Of a stretch of DNA of 64,000 nucleotides, positions 44,906-56,852 are shown in pieces (the stretch's first letter is position 1; each line of letters opens with the position of its first letter). The position numbers and the translations under genes were made by a program. Under the pieces are notes generated by a model. The model was not told the origin of the DNA, made no database searches, and saw only the letters and a program-made list of their open reading frames with translations. This stretch comes from Pseudoalteromonas aurantia (GTDB taxonomy: Bacteria; Pseudomonadota; Gammaproteobacteria; Enterobacterales; Alteromonadaceae): contig NZ_PNBY01000036.1 of assembly GCF_005886875.1 (NCBI RefSeq), positions 1 to 64,000 of the forward strand, given 5' to 3'.

Positions 44906-46297
44906 ATGTATCACAGTGTCGTTGTTGGTGGTGGAGTATGTGGGCTACTAGCTGCATATCTTTTACGTCAGTATGGGCATCAAGTTGTACTTATAGAACA
45001 GTCTGATCATTGTGGTGGACTATTGCGTTCTGTTCAGGATGAGCAAGGGAATTATTATGACCAGGGAACACATGTACCTAATCCGACAGGGATTGAAATG
45101 GTGGATGAATTTCTGTTTGGCCCTGAATCTCAGAGACACATAAAATGGAATGATATTCCTCACTTGAAGACGGGCAATTACTTTAAAGGACAGTGGGATT
45201 TAGAAACTCAAACTATTGATGCACGCAAACTGAGTCAAACAAGTTATGAGAAGGGGATGGGGCAATTACTTATTAACGCTGAGAAACCCGAAGATAGCAA
45301 TATTGAAGACTATTGCAAAAACTCTATCGGTGAAACTTTTTTTACGGAGCTAGTTAAACCAGTAATTGATAAGCTGTATGGACCCCAAGAAGATTATAAA
45401 AAACTTTCAGCGAAAAATAGTATTAATTACTTTGGAGCAACTCGATTGCTCGCGCTTGATGAGTCGATGACGGCAAAACTCAAGGAAATAGCAGCATATG
45501 ATGAACGCTTGGGTTTTCATACTCACGCGGCATATCAAGCATGGATGAAAAGTCAAGGCATCATTGAACCAGCGTATCTATATCCTAAGTCTAAAAAAGG
45601 TTGCCAAGCCTGGGTTGATGCTTTAATTGACAAAGTAACAGCGAGTGGCGTTAAAGTTATTAATGGTTCAGGTATTACTGGATTAAATGTGAGCAACTCA
45701 AAAATTTCAGAAGTTTCTTTGAATAACGGGGAAGTGTTCAAGTGTGACTGGCTATATTGGAGCGTCCCTCCGACATTTGCACTGAAGTTCTTAGCTAATA
45801 AAGAACAAGGAACCAGTGATTTTCGGCCGAGCTTACGCACCGCAAATATATTTCATTATACGATCGACCGCCCCTTGAATAACACGCAGTCACATTATTT
45901 GTGGAACTGGGATTCCAGTTCTGATATTTTCCGAATTACTCTTTACCCTAATTTAAATAAATCAAGAGAATATTCTATTACAGCCGAAGTTTTAAGTGAT
46001 GCAGAACAAGCTAAAGATCTCGATTCTCAACGAATTTTTTCAGACCTTAAAAGTATGGATTTAGTCACTGCAGATGCAAATATTACGTCCTCATATAGGC
46101 AAATAGTACATCATACATTTCCGATACCAACGATTGAGTTTAACCATCATGTGGTACACCAATTTGAGCAACTGACTCACTCTATTAATAATATTTCGGT
46201 TTCAGGCAGGTTTAGCGGAAAGCTGTGGTTGCTTAATGATATATTACAAGAAACCTATCAATCAATTCACAATCAATTTGGCAGTACAAGTGAATAG
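44906..46297 (+). CDS. Stand-alone FAD oxidoreductase, paralogue of 35664-37706
   Basis: The 463-residue flavoprotein has VVVGGGVCGLLAAYLLRQYG, EQSDHCGGLLRSV, YDQGTH and the C-terminal SVSGRFSGKLWLLNDI. It aligns along its whole length with the N-terminal half of the fusion: RPSLRTANIFHYTIDRPL against RPVLRTANLFHFSFNRPV, then LWNWD and FRITLYPN. It lacks the methyltransferase domain. UDP-galactopyranose-mutase-like or protoporphyrinogen-oxidase-like fold; substrate unknown. It lies between pseI and pseG. Confidence 0.75.
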   Translation: MYHSVVVGGGVCGLLAAYLLRQYGHQVVLIEQSDHCGGLLRSVQDEQGNYYDQGTHVPNPTGIEMVDEFLFGPESQRHIKWNDIPHLKTGNYFKGQWDLETQTIDARKLSQTSYEKGMGQLLINAEKPEDSNIEDYCKNSIGETFFTELVKPVIDKLYGPQEDYKKLSAKNSINYFGATRLLALDESMTAKLKEIAAYDERLGFHTHAAYQAWMKSQGIIEPAYLYPKSKKGCQAWVDALIDKVTASGVKVINGSGITGLNVSNSKISEVSLNNGEVFKCDWLYWSVPPTFALKFLANKEQGTSDFRPSLRTANIFHYTIDRPLNNTQSHYLWNWDSSSDIFRITLYPNLNKSREYSITAEVLSDAEQAKDLDSQRIFSDLKSMDLVTADANITSSYRQIVHHTFPIPTIEFNHHVVHQFEQLTHSINNISVSGRFSGKLWLLNDILQETYQSIHNQFGSTSE

Positions 46298-47252
46298 ACG
46301 TTTTTTATTTTATTGTGATGGCAATGAGCTAGTTGGTTTTGGTCATTTTTCTCGTTGCTTAACTATCGCAACCGAATTAAAAAAGTACCCTTTTGAGGTC
46401 AGTTTTTGTGGTAACTATGATCGATTTTCCATTGAACGTTTGTCAGCAGCAGATATTCCCTATAACGCAAAGATGTCTGCAGATATGTCGGCAATAGTAT
46501 TAGTTGATAGTTACCATCAAACAGAAGCCAGCTTACTTGCAATAAAGCACTTGTGTATGAGTGTACTGGTGATTGATGATTTTGATCAGTATCGCTTTTC
46601 TTTTTTAGATGGAATCATCAACGTTAGAGTTGCTGCTGAGCAATTTGTTACTCCAACAGATAAGCATATATTAGGAGTAAAGTATTTTCCTTTTTCACCA
46701 GAGCTAAGGGCTATCAGGCATAATAATCTAAGTATACAAGCATTGCCAGTAACAAGTATTTTGATTGCATTAGGTGCCAAAGATAGATTCAAGGTTATGG
46801 ATGTATTAATAGAAACGTTAGATAGCTTAGTGTGCGATGTCAATTTGACAATATTATCTGCAGAGAAACCGGTGGTTAGTTGTAAAAACAATACTCTAAA
46901 GTATTTCTCATTTGTAGAAAATATGGCTGATTTTTATCAAGAACATGATGTTGTGATAAGCGGAGGTGGGTCAATTAAATATGAAGCGGGGTTTTGTATG
47001 AGGGCCAATGCAGCAATATCACAAACGGTTGAGCAAAGACATGATACGTTGTTATTACAACAGCATAATGTGTGCTTTGATTTGGGACTGTCTGAAGAAG
47101 TAACCCCTGTAACTTTAAAGCAATCTTTGGCGTCTTTTTTAGATGAGAAAATTCGGATAGCGCAGTTACAATGTATGCAAACCGTGTATTGCAGTGAGTC
47201 ACTCACCCACTTAGTTAACATGATTATGAGAGTAATAAATGTCCGAAATTGA
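46290..47252 (+). CDS. pseG: PseG-like UDP-sugar hydrolase
   Basis: The 320-residue GT-B-fold protein has the PseG signature GFGHFSRCLTIA near the N-terminus, VLVIDDF, and the donor-site VISGGGSIKYEAGFC with AAISQTVEQRHDTLLLQ. PseG removes UDP from UDP-6-deoxy-AltdiNAc. GTG 46290 (GTGAATAG overlap with the previous stop) is chosen over an upstream ATG because it gives the usual PseG N-terminus directly. Identity is lower than for PseB/C/I, so an SpsG-like variant is possible. Confidence 0.78.
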   Translation: MNRRFLFYCDGNELVGFGHFSRCLTIATELKKYPFEVSFCGNYDRFSIERLSAADIPYNAKMSADMSAIVLVDSYHQTEASLLAIKHLCMSVLVIDDFDQYRFSFLDGIINVRVAAEQFVTPTDKHILGVKYFPFSPELRAIRHNNLSIQALPVTSILIALGAKDRFKVMDVLIETLDSLVCDVNLTILSAEKPVVSCKNNTLKYFSFVENMADFYQEHDVVISGGGSIKYEAGFCMRANAAISQTVEQRHDTLLLQQHNVCFDLGLSEEVTPVTLKQSLASFLDEKIRIAQLQCMQTVYCSESLTHLVNMIMRVINVRN

Positions 47253-47910
47253 TCAAAAACGAGAGGCTTGGCATCTTCAGTCACAGGATGAAAATACGCA
47301 GAAGCAAGTAGCTAGAGTAGCAGAAGAACGTATTTGGGCACTATTGGTTGACAACGTGAATGAGAATCTAGAACTTTCGGGAGATGAAAGGCTGTTAGAT
47401 GTTGGCTGTGGTAATGCGTATTTATTATCGAGATTAAATATTAACGCAAATAGAGTATATGGTGTAGATTTTGCGTCAAATATGGTGGAAGAGGCTAGAA
47501 AACGGCTACCTGCAGCGCACTTTAATCAAGGCGAAGCATGTGACATTTCATTTACCGGACCTTTTCAAAGAATTTTGAGTTACAGTATATTTCACTACTT
47601 TCCGGATATTCAATATGTTGAGTTCGTTATTAATCGTTTAATAGCGTTAACTGAACCAAAAGGTATTATCCTCATTGGGGATCTACTTGATAGCCAGTTT
47701 GAAGCGCAAATTAAATCTAACAGTGATCTTAATATTGAGGCGTCTTTACCTATTATTCACCGCTACTCTCAATGGTTGTTTGTCGACTTGAAGAGATTAG
47801 CGAGCGATTTGGTAAAACATCCTCAAGTTGCCTCTGCTGAATTAATTCAACAACCTTCTGAGTTTACTTTGTCATGGTATCGAAAAGACCTGAAAATAAC
47901 CTTAAATTAG
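47239..47910 (+). CDS. SAM-dependent methyltransferase
   Basis: The 223-residue class I methyltransferase has the SAM motif LLDVGCGNAYLLSRL, GVDFASNMVEEARKRLP, and SYSIFHYFPD after motif IV. It overlaps pseG by 14 bases and the DegT-like gene by 37 bases. It probably methylates the nonulosonic acid or its precursor; acceptor unknown. Confidence 0.75.
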   Translation: MSEIDQKREAWHLQSQDENTQKQVARVAEERIWALLVDNVNENLELSGDERLLDVGCGNAYLLSRLNINANRVYGVDFASNMVEEARKRLPAAHFNQGEACDISFTGPFQRILSYSIFHYFPDIQYVEFVINRLIALTEPKGIILIGDLLDSQFEAQIKSNSDLNIEASLPIIHRYSQWLFVDLKRLASDLVKHPQVASAELIQQPSEFTLSWYRKDLKITLN

Positions 47911-48833
47911 CACTGCACAATTACTTTGAAACATCACACTGTGTATTGACTCGTTCAGGGAGCATTGCGATTATCCTAGCAATGCAAGTTTATGATTTAG
48001 CAATTGGCTCTGAGGTGATTGTGCCAGCAAGCTGTTGCCCAATTGTTATGTATGCTTTACAGATGGCTGGTTATCAGGTTGTGCTGGCTGATGTTGATAC
48101 TGCGACATTAAATAGCGATGTTTCTCATATAAAGTCGGTTTATACTAATCAAACGCGCGCAATTCTTGCCGTACATGCATATGGGAGAGTCGGAGATATA
48201 AGCAATATTCTTTCGTTTGCGGCACAAGCAGGGATCGTTGTTATCGAAGATGCGTGCTTGGGGTATGGAGGAAGATTTGAAGGAAAGCCAATAGGGAGGC
48301 TTGCCGATATTAGCGTTATTAGCTTTGGTTATGATAAACCGATTGATTTTGGCATTGGTGGGGCATTGTTGTTAAACGATAAACAAATGCGAGATAAAGC
48401 TGAACGGTTATTGAAAGAGAATAAATTTTTTCAAATGCCAGACAGTGAGCATATGCTAACAAGTATTACAGACGCACTTTTGGCATTACCATTGTTAACA
48501 GAACAACGTATAGAAAATGTAAAGCTGGTTGATGCAAACGTAAGTAATCCACTATTTTCAAAATTACGCATGCCGTATCAAGTAAATTATTGGAGATACC
48601 CACTCTTTATTCAACCCTGTTTACGAGCACGGTTTATTACATATGCTAAAACCCGGGGGCAAGTATTTACGTGTCATTTTCAAAGTTTAGGGAAATTGCT
48701 CACGCATAGTACAGTTCCCAATGCAGATTATATTGGGGAAAGTATCATTAATTTGTTTGTAAAACCTTCTGTTTCTGAATCACAGTTACTAAAAATGACA
48801 TCGATAGTAAACGAGTTTCACGATGACGCCTGA
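47874..48833 (+). CDS. DegT/DnrJ-type aminotransferase-like protein
   Basis: The 319-residue PLP fold-type I protein of the DegT/DnrJ/EryC1 family is shorter than usual (about 360-390). It keeps LTRSGSIAIILAMQ, VIVPASCCPIVMYALQMAGY, VIEDACLGYGG and a lysine in SFGYDKPIDFGIGGALL. The context DKP-GIGG is like the DegT PLP lysine site. It may aminate or dehydrate a sugar, separately from PseC. The short C-terminus could mean altered activity. Confidence 0.7.
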   Translation: MVSKRPENNLKLALHNYFETSHCVLTRSGSIAIILAMQVYDLAIGSEVIVPASCCPIVMYALQMAGYQVVLADVDTATLNSDVSHIKSVYTNQTRAILAVHAYGRVGDISNILSFAAQAGIVVIEDACLGYGGRFEGKPIGRLADISVISFGYDKPIDFGIGGALLLNDKQMRDKAERLLKENKFFQMPDSEHMLTSITDALLALPLLTEQRIENVKLVDANVSNPLFSKLRMPYQVNYWRYPLFIQPCLRARFITYAKTRGQVFTCHFQSLGKLLTHSTVPNADYIGESIINLFVKPSVSESQLLKMTSIVNEFHDDA

Positions 48834-49455
48834 ACAACTTAAAGAATATTATCAGATGCTCTTTGAGGAACACGGAGATGCTCCGGCCTCAGTACAGCAT
48901 GTCTCACGAAGTGCCCAAAACATTAGATTTAAGATCTTTCAAAAGTATATAAAACCACAAAGCAGTATTGTGGATTTAGGCTGTGGTTTAGCTGATTTCT
49001 TAGTGTTTTTGCGTCAACAGGGCTTAACTAGTGAGTATTTGGGGTGTGACTTTGTGCCCGAATTTATTTTCAATAACCAAACCAAATTTAAGCAAGATAT
49101 GACGTGTAATTTTCAGAGACTTGACTTAATAAATGATGAATATCCTCAGGGCTATGATTATCTCGTGATGAGTGGAATATTTAATAATCAGCTAAACTGT
49201 AATGAACAATTCTTATATCAAACAGTTGAAAAAGCATTTCAAGTGGCTAACAAGGGAGTAATATTTAATGCTCTATCATCCTATGTAGAGTACCAAGATA
49301 GTTCGCTCTTTTATATAGACCCATTACAGGTTTTCTCACATATAAAAACTCACATCTCACCTTATGTGTTATTAAAACATGATTATATAACCAAAGAAAA
49401 CGGTTTCCCTTATGAGTTTACAATGGTGGTTAATAAAGAGGGAGAGTTGCCATGA
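48823..49455 (+). CDS. SAM-dependent methyltransferase
   Basis: The 210-residue class I methyltransferase has IVDLGCGLADFLVFLRQQG (motif I) and YLGCDFVPEFI. It overlaps the DegT-like gene by 11 bases and wbqC by 4 (ATGA). It is the third methyltransferase of the island; target unknown. Confidence 0.75.
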   Translation: MTPEQLKEYYQMLFEEHGDAPASVQHVSRSAQNIRFKIFQKYIKPQSSIVDLGCGLADFLVFLRQQGLTSEYLGCDFVPEFIFNNQTKFKQDMTCNFQRLDLINDEYPQGYDYLVMSGIFNNQLNCNEQFLYQTVEKAFQVANKGVIFNALSSYVEYQDSSLFYIDPLQVFSHIKTHISPYVLLKHDYITKENGFPYEFTMVVNKEGELP

Positions 49456-50198
49456 TATTAGCTGTTATGCAGCCCACATATATTCCTTGGCTTGGATATT
49501 TTGATTTAATAAATTCAGCAGATCAATTTTTATTTTTAGATGATGTAAAACTTGAAAAGAGTGATTGGCATGTTAGAAATAAGATCAAAGGAAATCAAGG
49601 TGAAATCATGCTGAGCCAAGTTGTATCCACGCCAAATGGCCGCATGGGCAGTGTTATTTGTGACACTGAATTTAAGGAAAAACACCCTTGGCGTAAGAAG
49701 CACCTTAAATCAATTGAGATGAATTACAGAAAGGCCCCGTTCTTCAATTCGATTTTTGGTGTTATCCAACAGTACTTTTTAAATGAGTGTAATAACCTTG
49801 CTGACTTTAACATTGGTCTAACTCAGGTTTTTCTGAAAAGCTTAGAGATACAAACTTCAGTGAATAGAAGTTCAAAATTACCAAAAATAGCAGGAGTTAA
49901 AGATGAACGATTGGCCAATTTTTGTGACTTTTTTAAATCGGATAAATATTTATCGCCAAGGGGAGCCAGTGCTTATATTGAAAGGCACTCACCAGGTGGA
50001 CTTTTAGCAAAGTCAGGCGTTGAAGTATTTTATCAGCAGTTTGAGCACCCTAAATACTATCAATGTTATCCGCCATTTGTCTCTCATTTAGGTGTAGTCG
50101 ATGCGTTAATGAATTTGGGCGCAGACCAAACAAAACAGCTAATTGAAAGCGGGCATAAACAACCATTACATTATAGTGAATTATATACTTCGAATTAA
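49452..50198 (+). CDS. WbqC-family protein
   Basis: The 248-residue protein is a clear WbqC-like member: MILAVMQPTYIPWLGYFDL, SADQFLFLDDVKLEKSDWHV, RNKIKG, SPGGLLAKSGVEVFYQQFEH, and LGVVDALMNLGAD. The family is found in O-antigen and flagellin glycan clusters, with acyltransferase-like use proposed but not firmly known. It is last gene on the plus strand, convergent with the AKR gene 6 bases away. Confidence 0.82.
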   Translation: MILAVMQPTYIPWLGYFDLINSADQFLFLDDVKLEKSDWHVRNKIKGNQGEIMLSQVVSTPNGRMGSVICDTEFKEKHPWRKKHLKSIEMNYRKAPFFNSIFGVIQQYFLNECNNLADFNIGLTQVFLKSLEIQTSVNRSSKLPKIAGVKDERLANFCDFFKSDKYLSPRGASAYIERHSPGGLLAKSGVEVFYQQFEHPKYYQCYPPFVSHLGVVDALMNLGADQTKQLIESGHKQPLHYSELYTSN

Positions 50199-50204
50199 AG
50201 TGAG

Positions 50205-51088
50205 TTAATCTAGCTGCCAATGTGCTGGGTTAACCAATTTTTGTTCTAAGCAACTTAAATCCGGTAATTGATCGTGCTCAACTTTGTGTGCGTTATGGTA
50301 AGCTTGAATGACTTGTTCAAGCTCTTTAGCGTTATTGACACCGATAACTAACTTATCTATGTTTTTTTCCTTCACAACGTAACTTAAGGCTAACTCTAAA
50401 TTACTCAATGAAAACTCTGAGGCAACCTGTGAAAATAAAGTGAGCTTGTCTAACCATGGTAAAAAATACTCAGGAATGTCTTGTAGCTCCATCAACAAAA
50501 GGCCTTGTAAAAAGCTTGACCGAGCGTGAACTTCGATATTTCTTTCTTTAAATTTATGTAAATATCCAGAGCTAGAGAAAAAGGTATCGAAGCAATTGTA
50601 CGGGATTTGAACAAGATCAACCAAGGGAGCATTTAATAATTTACTATACTTTCCTTGGCTGTACAGAGAGACTCCAGACTTAGCTAGTTTTTTTGATTTT
50701 TTTAGACTGAAGATCCCTTGTAGAAGCTCGTTATTCCCATCTTTAAGGATGTCGTCAGCTGAATGAAAAAGGAGCCCTGAAAGCCTGTTTGTTTGTAATT
50801 TTTGGTAACTTAAATCGAGGAGTTCTAGGTAATAGGCACAATCTGCTGGTGAAAACTGCTCTTTATTGAGCGGAGGTAGTTTGGTGATTATTTCAAATCT
50901 GTTTGTAATATCTGCCAGTTCGCCTAAGACTTGCTCACTATCTCCATAGGCGATAGCGGTGTCAATAACGTTGATGTTATTGTGGTGGGCGAGGGCTAAT
51001 ATTTCGGTGATTTCTTGTGTATTGGGCTGCCCATAACTGTTACTGACTCCATAGTTGGTGCCAAATTGTACACTCCCTAAAGCTAGCT

Positions 51089-51092
<4 letters not shown>
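50205..51092 (-). CDS. Aldo/keto reductase family protein
   Basis: The 295-residue protein has the AKR start LALGSVQFGTNYGVSNSYG, NVIDTAIAYGDSEQVLGEL with the catalytic Asp and Tyr, and LVIGVNNAKELEQVIQA in the NADPH site. Its ATGA overlap with pseC makes it the third gene of a pseB-pseC-AKR operon. The substrate is probably a sugar ketone in the glycan pathway. Confidence 0.82.
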
Positions 51093-53313
<2,221 letters not shown>

Positions 53314-53359
53314 CTAGAAACAATCTAATTGTCAGTACTTTATAATACTTCTCATCATT

Positions 53360-53377
53360 TTGCAGTAATTATGCCAA
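53360..53377 (-). promoter_or_regulatory. Sigma-54 promoter for pseB-pseC-AKR
   Basis: On the minus strand TTGGCATAATTACTGCAA has GG and GC exactly 12 bases apart (plus positions 53374-53375 and 53362-53363). It would give a leader of about 110 bases before pseB. It puts pseudaminic acid synthesis under the flagellar sigma-54 regulators. Confidence 0.72.
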
Positions 53378-53477
53378 TACCATTCAAATAAAAGATGGTA
53401 CAAGGTGACTTTTTTCGCAAGCAAGGTTACTATTTGTACTATTAGAGTGAGTGCAATAACACCTGATGGGAGGGGTT

Positions 53478-54263
53478 ATGAAAATTCAATCATCAAGTTT
53501 CAACACGTTAAATCGAACTGAGCAAGTTGGCAATAAGTTAAATCAACAGCTTGCTACTGGTAAAAAGGTGAATTCTGCGGCGGATGATGCAGCTGCGCTG
53601 CAAATTATAAACCGGCTTAATTCTCAGCAAGAGGGTTACAATCAATCCGTTCGAAATGCTTATGATGGGATCTCTTATTCTCAGACCGCGGATTCGGCCT
53701 TATCGGGTGTGAATGATGCGGTTTCGCGGATCCGTGAGTTATCCATTCAATCAGGTAATGGCGCATTAACTGATTCTGATAGACAGGCTTTGCAAGATGA
53801 AGTGTCTCAACTGCAAACTCAAATAACAGAGACGTTTGAAAATACCACGTTTGGTGGAAAAGATTTGTTTAGTGGTGATGAAACCAGTTTTCAAGTGGGC
53901 CCTGATGCAAATTCAACACAAAACATTACGCCAACTGATGGCAGCTTTGCAAGTGCGATAGTAAGTGTTGACATTTCGACACAGGCTGGCGCTCAGGCTG
54001 CAATTGATGTTGCTGATACGGCGGCCAAAGAGTTAAATACGCAACGAACGCAATTAGGTGCTTTTGAGAATACTTTAAACAGCACAATTCGTGGTTTAGG
54101 CACGCAAAAAGAAAATATTGCGGCGAGCCAAAGTAGAATTCAAGATACTGATTATGCGCAAGCAATATCAGAACAAACAGCGAATGATATTTTGTCTCAA
54201 GCGTCGATTGCATTGCGAAGTCAAGCAAATCAATCGGCGTCATCGGTACTTGGCCTATTATAG
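53478..54263 (+). CDS. Divergent fourth flagellin
   Basis: The 261-residue flagellin has conserved D0/D1 helices (QQLATGKKVNSAADDAAALQI, NAYDGISYSQTADSALSG, FENTTFGGKDLFSG, SQSRIQDTDYAQAISEQT) and a very short middle. The N-terminus is MKIQSSSFNTLNRTEQV, not MALYVNTNVSSLNAQRQL, so it is not a copy of flagellins 1-3. GGGAGGGG before ATG 53478 supports that start. No clear sigma-28 or sigma-54 promoter is seen upstream. It may be a minor or alternative filament protein. Confidence 0.9.
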   Translation: MKIQSSSFNTLNRTEQVGNKLNQQLATGKKVNSAADDAAALQIINRLNSQQEGYNQSVRNAYDGISYSQTADSALSGVNDAVSRIRELSIQSGNGALTDSDRQALQDEVSQLQTQITETFENTTFGGKDLFSGDETSFQVGPDANSTQNITPTDGSFASAIVSVDISTQAGAQAAIDVADTAAKELNTQRTQLGAFENTLNSTIRGLGTQKENIAASQSRIQDTDYAQAISEQTANDILSQASIALRSQANQSASSVLGLL

Positions 54264-54281
54264 GCACAAAAAACCTAATCT

Positions 54282-54299
54282 AATCAATAAGTATTGATT
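54282..54299 (+). terminator. Weak hairpin after flagellin 4
   Basis: AATCAAT pairs with ATTGATT around a 4-base loop, followed by TTAG only. Weak without a T run. Confidence 0.3.
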
Positions 54300-54314
54300 T
54301 AGAGCATACTAAGC

Positions 54315-54352
54315 GGCAGTTTTTTGGCGATGTTGTCAAAATTTTGCCACTT
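54315..54352. promoter_or_regulatory. Possible regulator-binding region ahead of flrA
   Basis: It shares the 12-base block GGCAGTTTTTTG and the 9-base block TTGCCACTT with the flagellin 2 leader (28699-28750). A weak sigma-54-like GG (54315) to GC (54327) pair with 12-base spacing also lies here, but the -12 element is TGGC, not TTGC. Confidence 0.35.
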
Positions 54353-54426
54353 AGGTATTGCATCCCTCGTTAACTGCCTTACAATCTTAACTTTACACTA
54401 TCGCCTTGAAAGTGAGACTCGTTAAG

Positions 54427-55860
54427 ATGGTTTTGATCCTCGATAATAATAATAGCCGGGCACATAGCTTATGTGCTTCATTGAATTTTGTTGGTCAATC
54501 ATCGCGAGTTGTTGAAGGTGTAGCGTTATCACAAGGTCAAAAGTTAGGCTCAGATAATATTGTTGTACTCGGCGCTTTAACTGAACTTGATCATGAGACA
54601 ATTATAAAATCCTACCCAGCTACGCCTTTTTTGTTGGTGGGGGAAACGTTAAAGCCCCTCTTAAGTTTAGCGAATGTCATTGGTTTAATCACAGAGCCTT
54701 TTAGCCATGATATTACTATGCAATTATTGCATGACAGTCAGCAGTATTTGCGTATGCTCCCGGGTCAATCTGATAAAACCAGTGGTAAAGCGTTTGATGG
54801 GCTAGTGGGGGAAACCGATGCAGTTAAACAGGTTCGATTCTTAATTTCCCAAGTGGCTAAAACAGATGCCAATGTGTTGATATTAGGCGAGTCAGGTACA
54901 GGTAAAGAAGTTGTCGCTCGCAATGTCCATCTTTTATCAAAGCGTAACAATGGCCCGTTTGTCCCTGTTAATTGTGGTGCTATTCCTGGCGAGTTACTTG
55001 AAAGTGAACTCTTTGGTCATGAAAAGGGGGCGTTTACAGGCGCTATTTCTGCAAGGAAAGGGCGATTTGAGTTGGCACAGGGTGGTACGTTGTTTCTCGA
55101 CGAAATTGGTGACATGCCGCTACAAATGCAGGTTAAATTATTAAGAGTATTACAAGAGCGCAGTTATGAGCGAGTTGGTGGTACAAAAGCAATACAAGCT
55201 GATGTACGAGTTATTGCTGCTACGCACAGAAACCTAGAAGATATGATTGAGTCTGGTAAATTCCGTGAAGATTTATACTATCGACTCAATGTCTTTCCGA
55301 TAGAAAATCCGTCATTGAATGAGCGTTCAGACGATATTCCGCTTTTATTAAAAGAGCTGATGCGCCGTGTGAATGAGCAAAGTGGCACGGGTGCGAAATT
55401 TACAGAACGCGCCATTGAAAGTTTAAAAGTACATGCGTGGCCAGGTAATATTCGTGAATTAGCAAATTTAGTCGAACGCATGGTTATTATGTTTCCAGAA
55501 AAAGTGGTTGATGTAACTGATTTACCAAATAAATATCGACATATCGAAGTAGATGCGTTTGAGCCAGAATACCCTGAAGAATTGCGTGAAAAAGATGCGT
55601 TTAATGAATTGTTCAGTGAAGGCTTTAGCGACTATGATGAGGAAGTAGAATCAGAGTTTCAACCAGCGGAGCAACCGGTCGGAAGCTTACCTGAAGAAGG
55701 GATTGAGCTTAAGGAATATCTGGCTGAACTAGAAGTAAATTTAATCACGCAAGCATTGGTACGTTATGACTATATCGTAGCACGTGCAGCGGAGATACTA
55801 GGTGTACGCCGCACGACGTTGGTTGAAAAAATGAAAAAATATAACTTAAATAAAGATTAA
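54427..55860 (+). CDS. flrA: Flagellar master regulator FlrA
   Basis: The 477-residue FleQ/FlrA-type activator has an N-terminal receiver-like domain (about 1-110) without the phosphoacceptor Asp (VVLGAL in its place). A sigma-54 AAA+ domain follows (about 130-375: [43 protein letters not shown]), and a C-terminal Fis-type helix-turn-helix ([20 protein letters not shown]). It turns on early flagellar genes such as flrBC and fliE. TTG 54406 and GTG 54412 are other starts; ATG 54427 is adopted, with modest certainty. Confidence 0.93.
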   Translation: MVLILDNNNSRAHSLCASLNFVGQSSRVVEGVALSQGQKLGSDNIVVLGALTELDHETIIKSYPATPFLLVGETLKPLLSLANVIGLITEPFSHDITMQLLHDSQQYLRMLPGQSDKTSGKAFDGLVGETDAVKQVRFLISQVAKTDANVLILGESGTGKEVVARNVHLLSKRNNGPFVPVNCGAIPGELLESELFGHEKGAFTGAISARKGRFELAQGGTLFLDEIGDMPLQMQVKLLRVLQERSYERVGGTKAIQADVRVIAATHRNLEDMIESGKFREDLYYRLNVFPIENPSLNERSDDIPLLLKELMRRVNEQSGTGAKFTERAIESLKVHAWPGNIRELANLVERMVIMFPEKVVDVTDLPNKYRHIEVDAFEPEYPEELREKDAFNELFSEGFSDYDEEVESEFQPAEQPVGSLPEEGIELKEYLAELEVNLITQALVRYDYIVARAAEILGVRRTTLVEKMKKYNLNKD

Positions 55861-55895
55861 ATGAGTTAAGTATCCGAGTGAGTTGCTATAAGAGG

Positions 55896-56501
55896 TTAGA
55901 TCACGCGTTCTTTTATATCGATATGCTGCCAGTCATTTAGAATTTCTTGTTTCTTGAAACACGCATTATCATGGTCATTGACCATACCAGATGCTTGCAT
56001 ATGGGCATATACTGTTGTAGGTCCTAGAAACTTGAATCCACGCTTTTTTAAATCTTTAGCGAAGCGTACGCTCACTTCGCTGGTGGCTGGGTAGTCCTCT
56101 TTACTCTTAATATTATTAACAGTGATCTGATAATCTACAAACTGCCACTGATAGCGTGCAAAACTTCCAAATTCACCTTGAATCTTTATAAATGCCTTCG
56201 CGTTATTAATTGTCGCAAGTATCTTTAATTTGTTTCTGACAATGTCTGTGTTATCCATGAGGCGGCTTACGTCGCAAGTGGTCATTTTAACAACGTCTTT
56301 GACGTTAAACTGATGAAATGCTTTTTTATAACCTTGGCGTTTTTTTAAAATCGTATACCAACTGAGTCCTGCCTGTGCCGACTCTAGTGTAATAAACTCA
56401 AAGAGTGTTTGATCATCAAACACTGGAACTCCCCATTCATTATCATGATAAGCAACATAGTCAGGTTTTGTCGGGTCAAGCCATAGACAGCGAGTACACA
56501 T
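55896..56501 (-). CDS. tag: DNA-3-methyladenine glycosylase I
   Basis: The 201-residue Tag has CTRCLWLDPTKPDYVAYHDN with the zinc Cys and His, LESAQAGLSWYTILKKR with the catalytic Glu, GFKFLGPTTVYAHMQASG and a final NDHDNACF zinc His and Cys. It removes 3-methyladenine from DNA. It sits on the opposite strand between flrA and flrB, an unrelated gene in the regulator block. Confidence 0.94.
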   Translation of the reverse strand: MCTRCLWLDPTKPDYVAYHDNEWGVPVFDDQTLFEFITLESAQAGLSWYTILKKRQGYKKAFHQFNVKDVVKMTTCDVSRLMDNTDIVRNKLKILATINNAKAFIKIQGEFGSFARYQWQFVDYQITVNNIKSKEDYPATSEVSVRFAKDLKKRGFKFLGPTTVYAHMQASGMVNDHDNACFKKQEILNDWQHIDIKERVI

Positions 56502-56852
56502 AAATGGATCTTATAAATTAACTAAGCACATAAGGTGAGATTACCATTAAAACTCACTAGCGCCTAAGTGCTGTTGTTGGGGTCAATTAATTACGCACAT
56601 CGTGCGCTTATTGTCATTCACTCGATCAGAGTATTGAAAAGAGGCATCACTACTGCTGAATAGATGCTGTTACTGGCTGTTATAAAGTAGGTTGTTTTGG
56701 GCAATATTAATACGAAATACGGGAGACTTATTGTCGTAAGTCAAAAAAATGTCACGCGTTATTTTACGCTAATCACATGATAATAAAGAAAAATAAAACT
56801 GGCATGATGTGTGCTTTATTCACTTCAGTAATTTTATTTGAGAGTTTTTATT
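56502..56852 (+). promoter_or_regulatory. Intergenic region tag - flrB
   Basis: These 351 gene-free bases contain a small CGCAC-ATC-GTGCG hairpin (about 56593-56605) and a sigma-54 promoter (56799-56816). No other ORF or repeat is seen. Confidence 0.5.
56799..56816 (+). promoter_or_regulatory. Sigma-54 promoter for flrBC
   Basis: CTGGCATGATGTGTGCTT has GG at 56801-56802 and GC at 56813-56814, 12 bases apart. It is expected to be FlrA-dependent, as in Vibrio. Confidence 0.82.

Noticed and set aside
54406-54426. TTG or GTG start for flrA, 5-7 codons upstream
   Set aside because: Possible but without a better ribosome site; ATG 54427 begins the receiver-like domain directly. Not firmly excluded.
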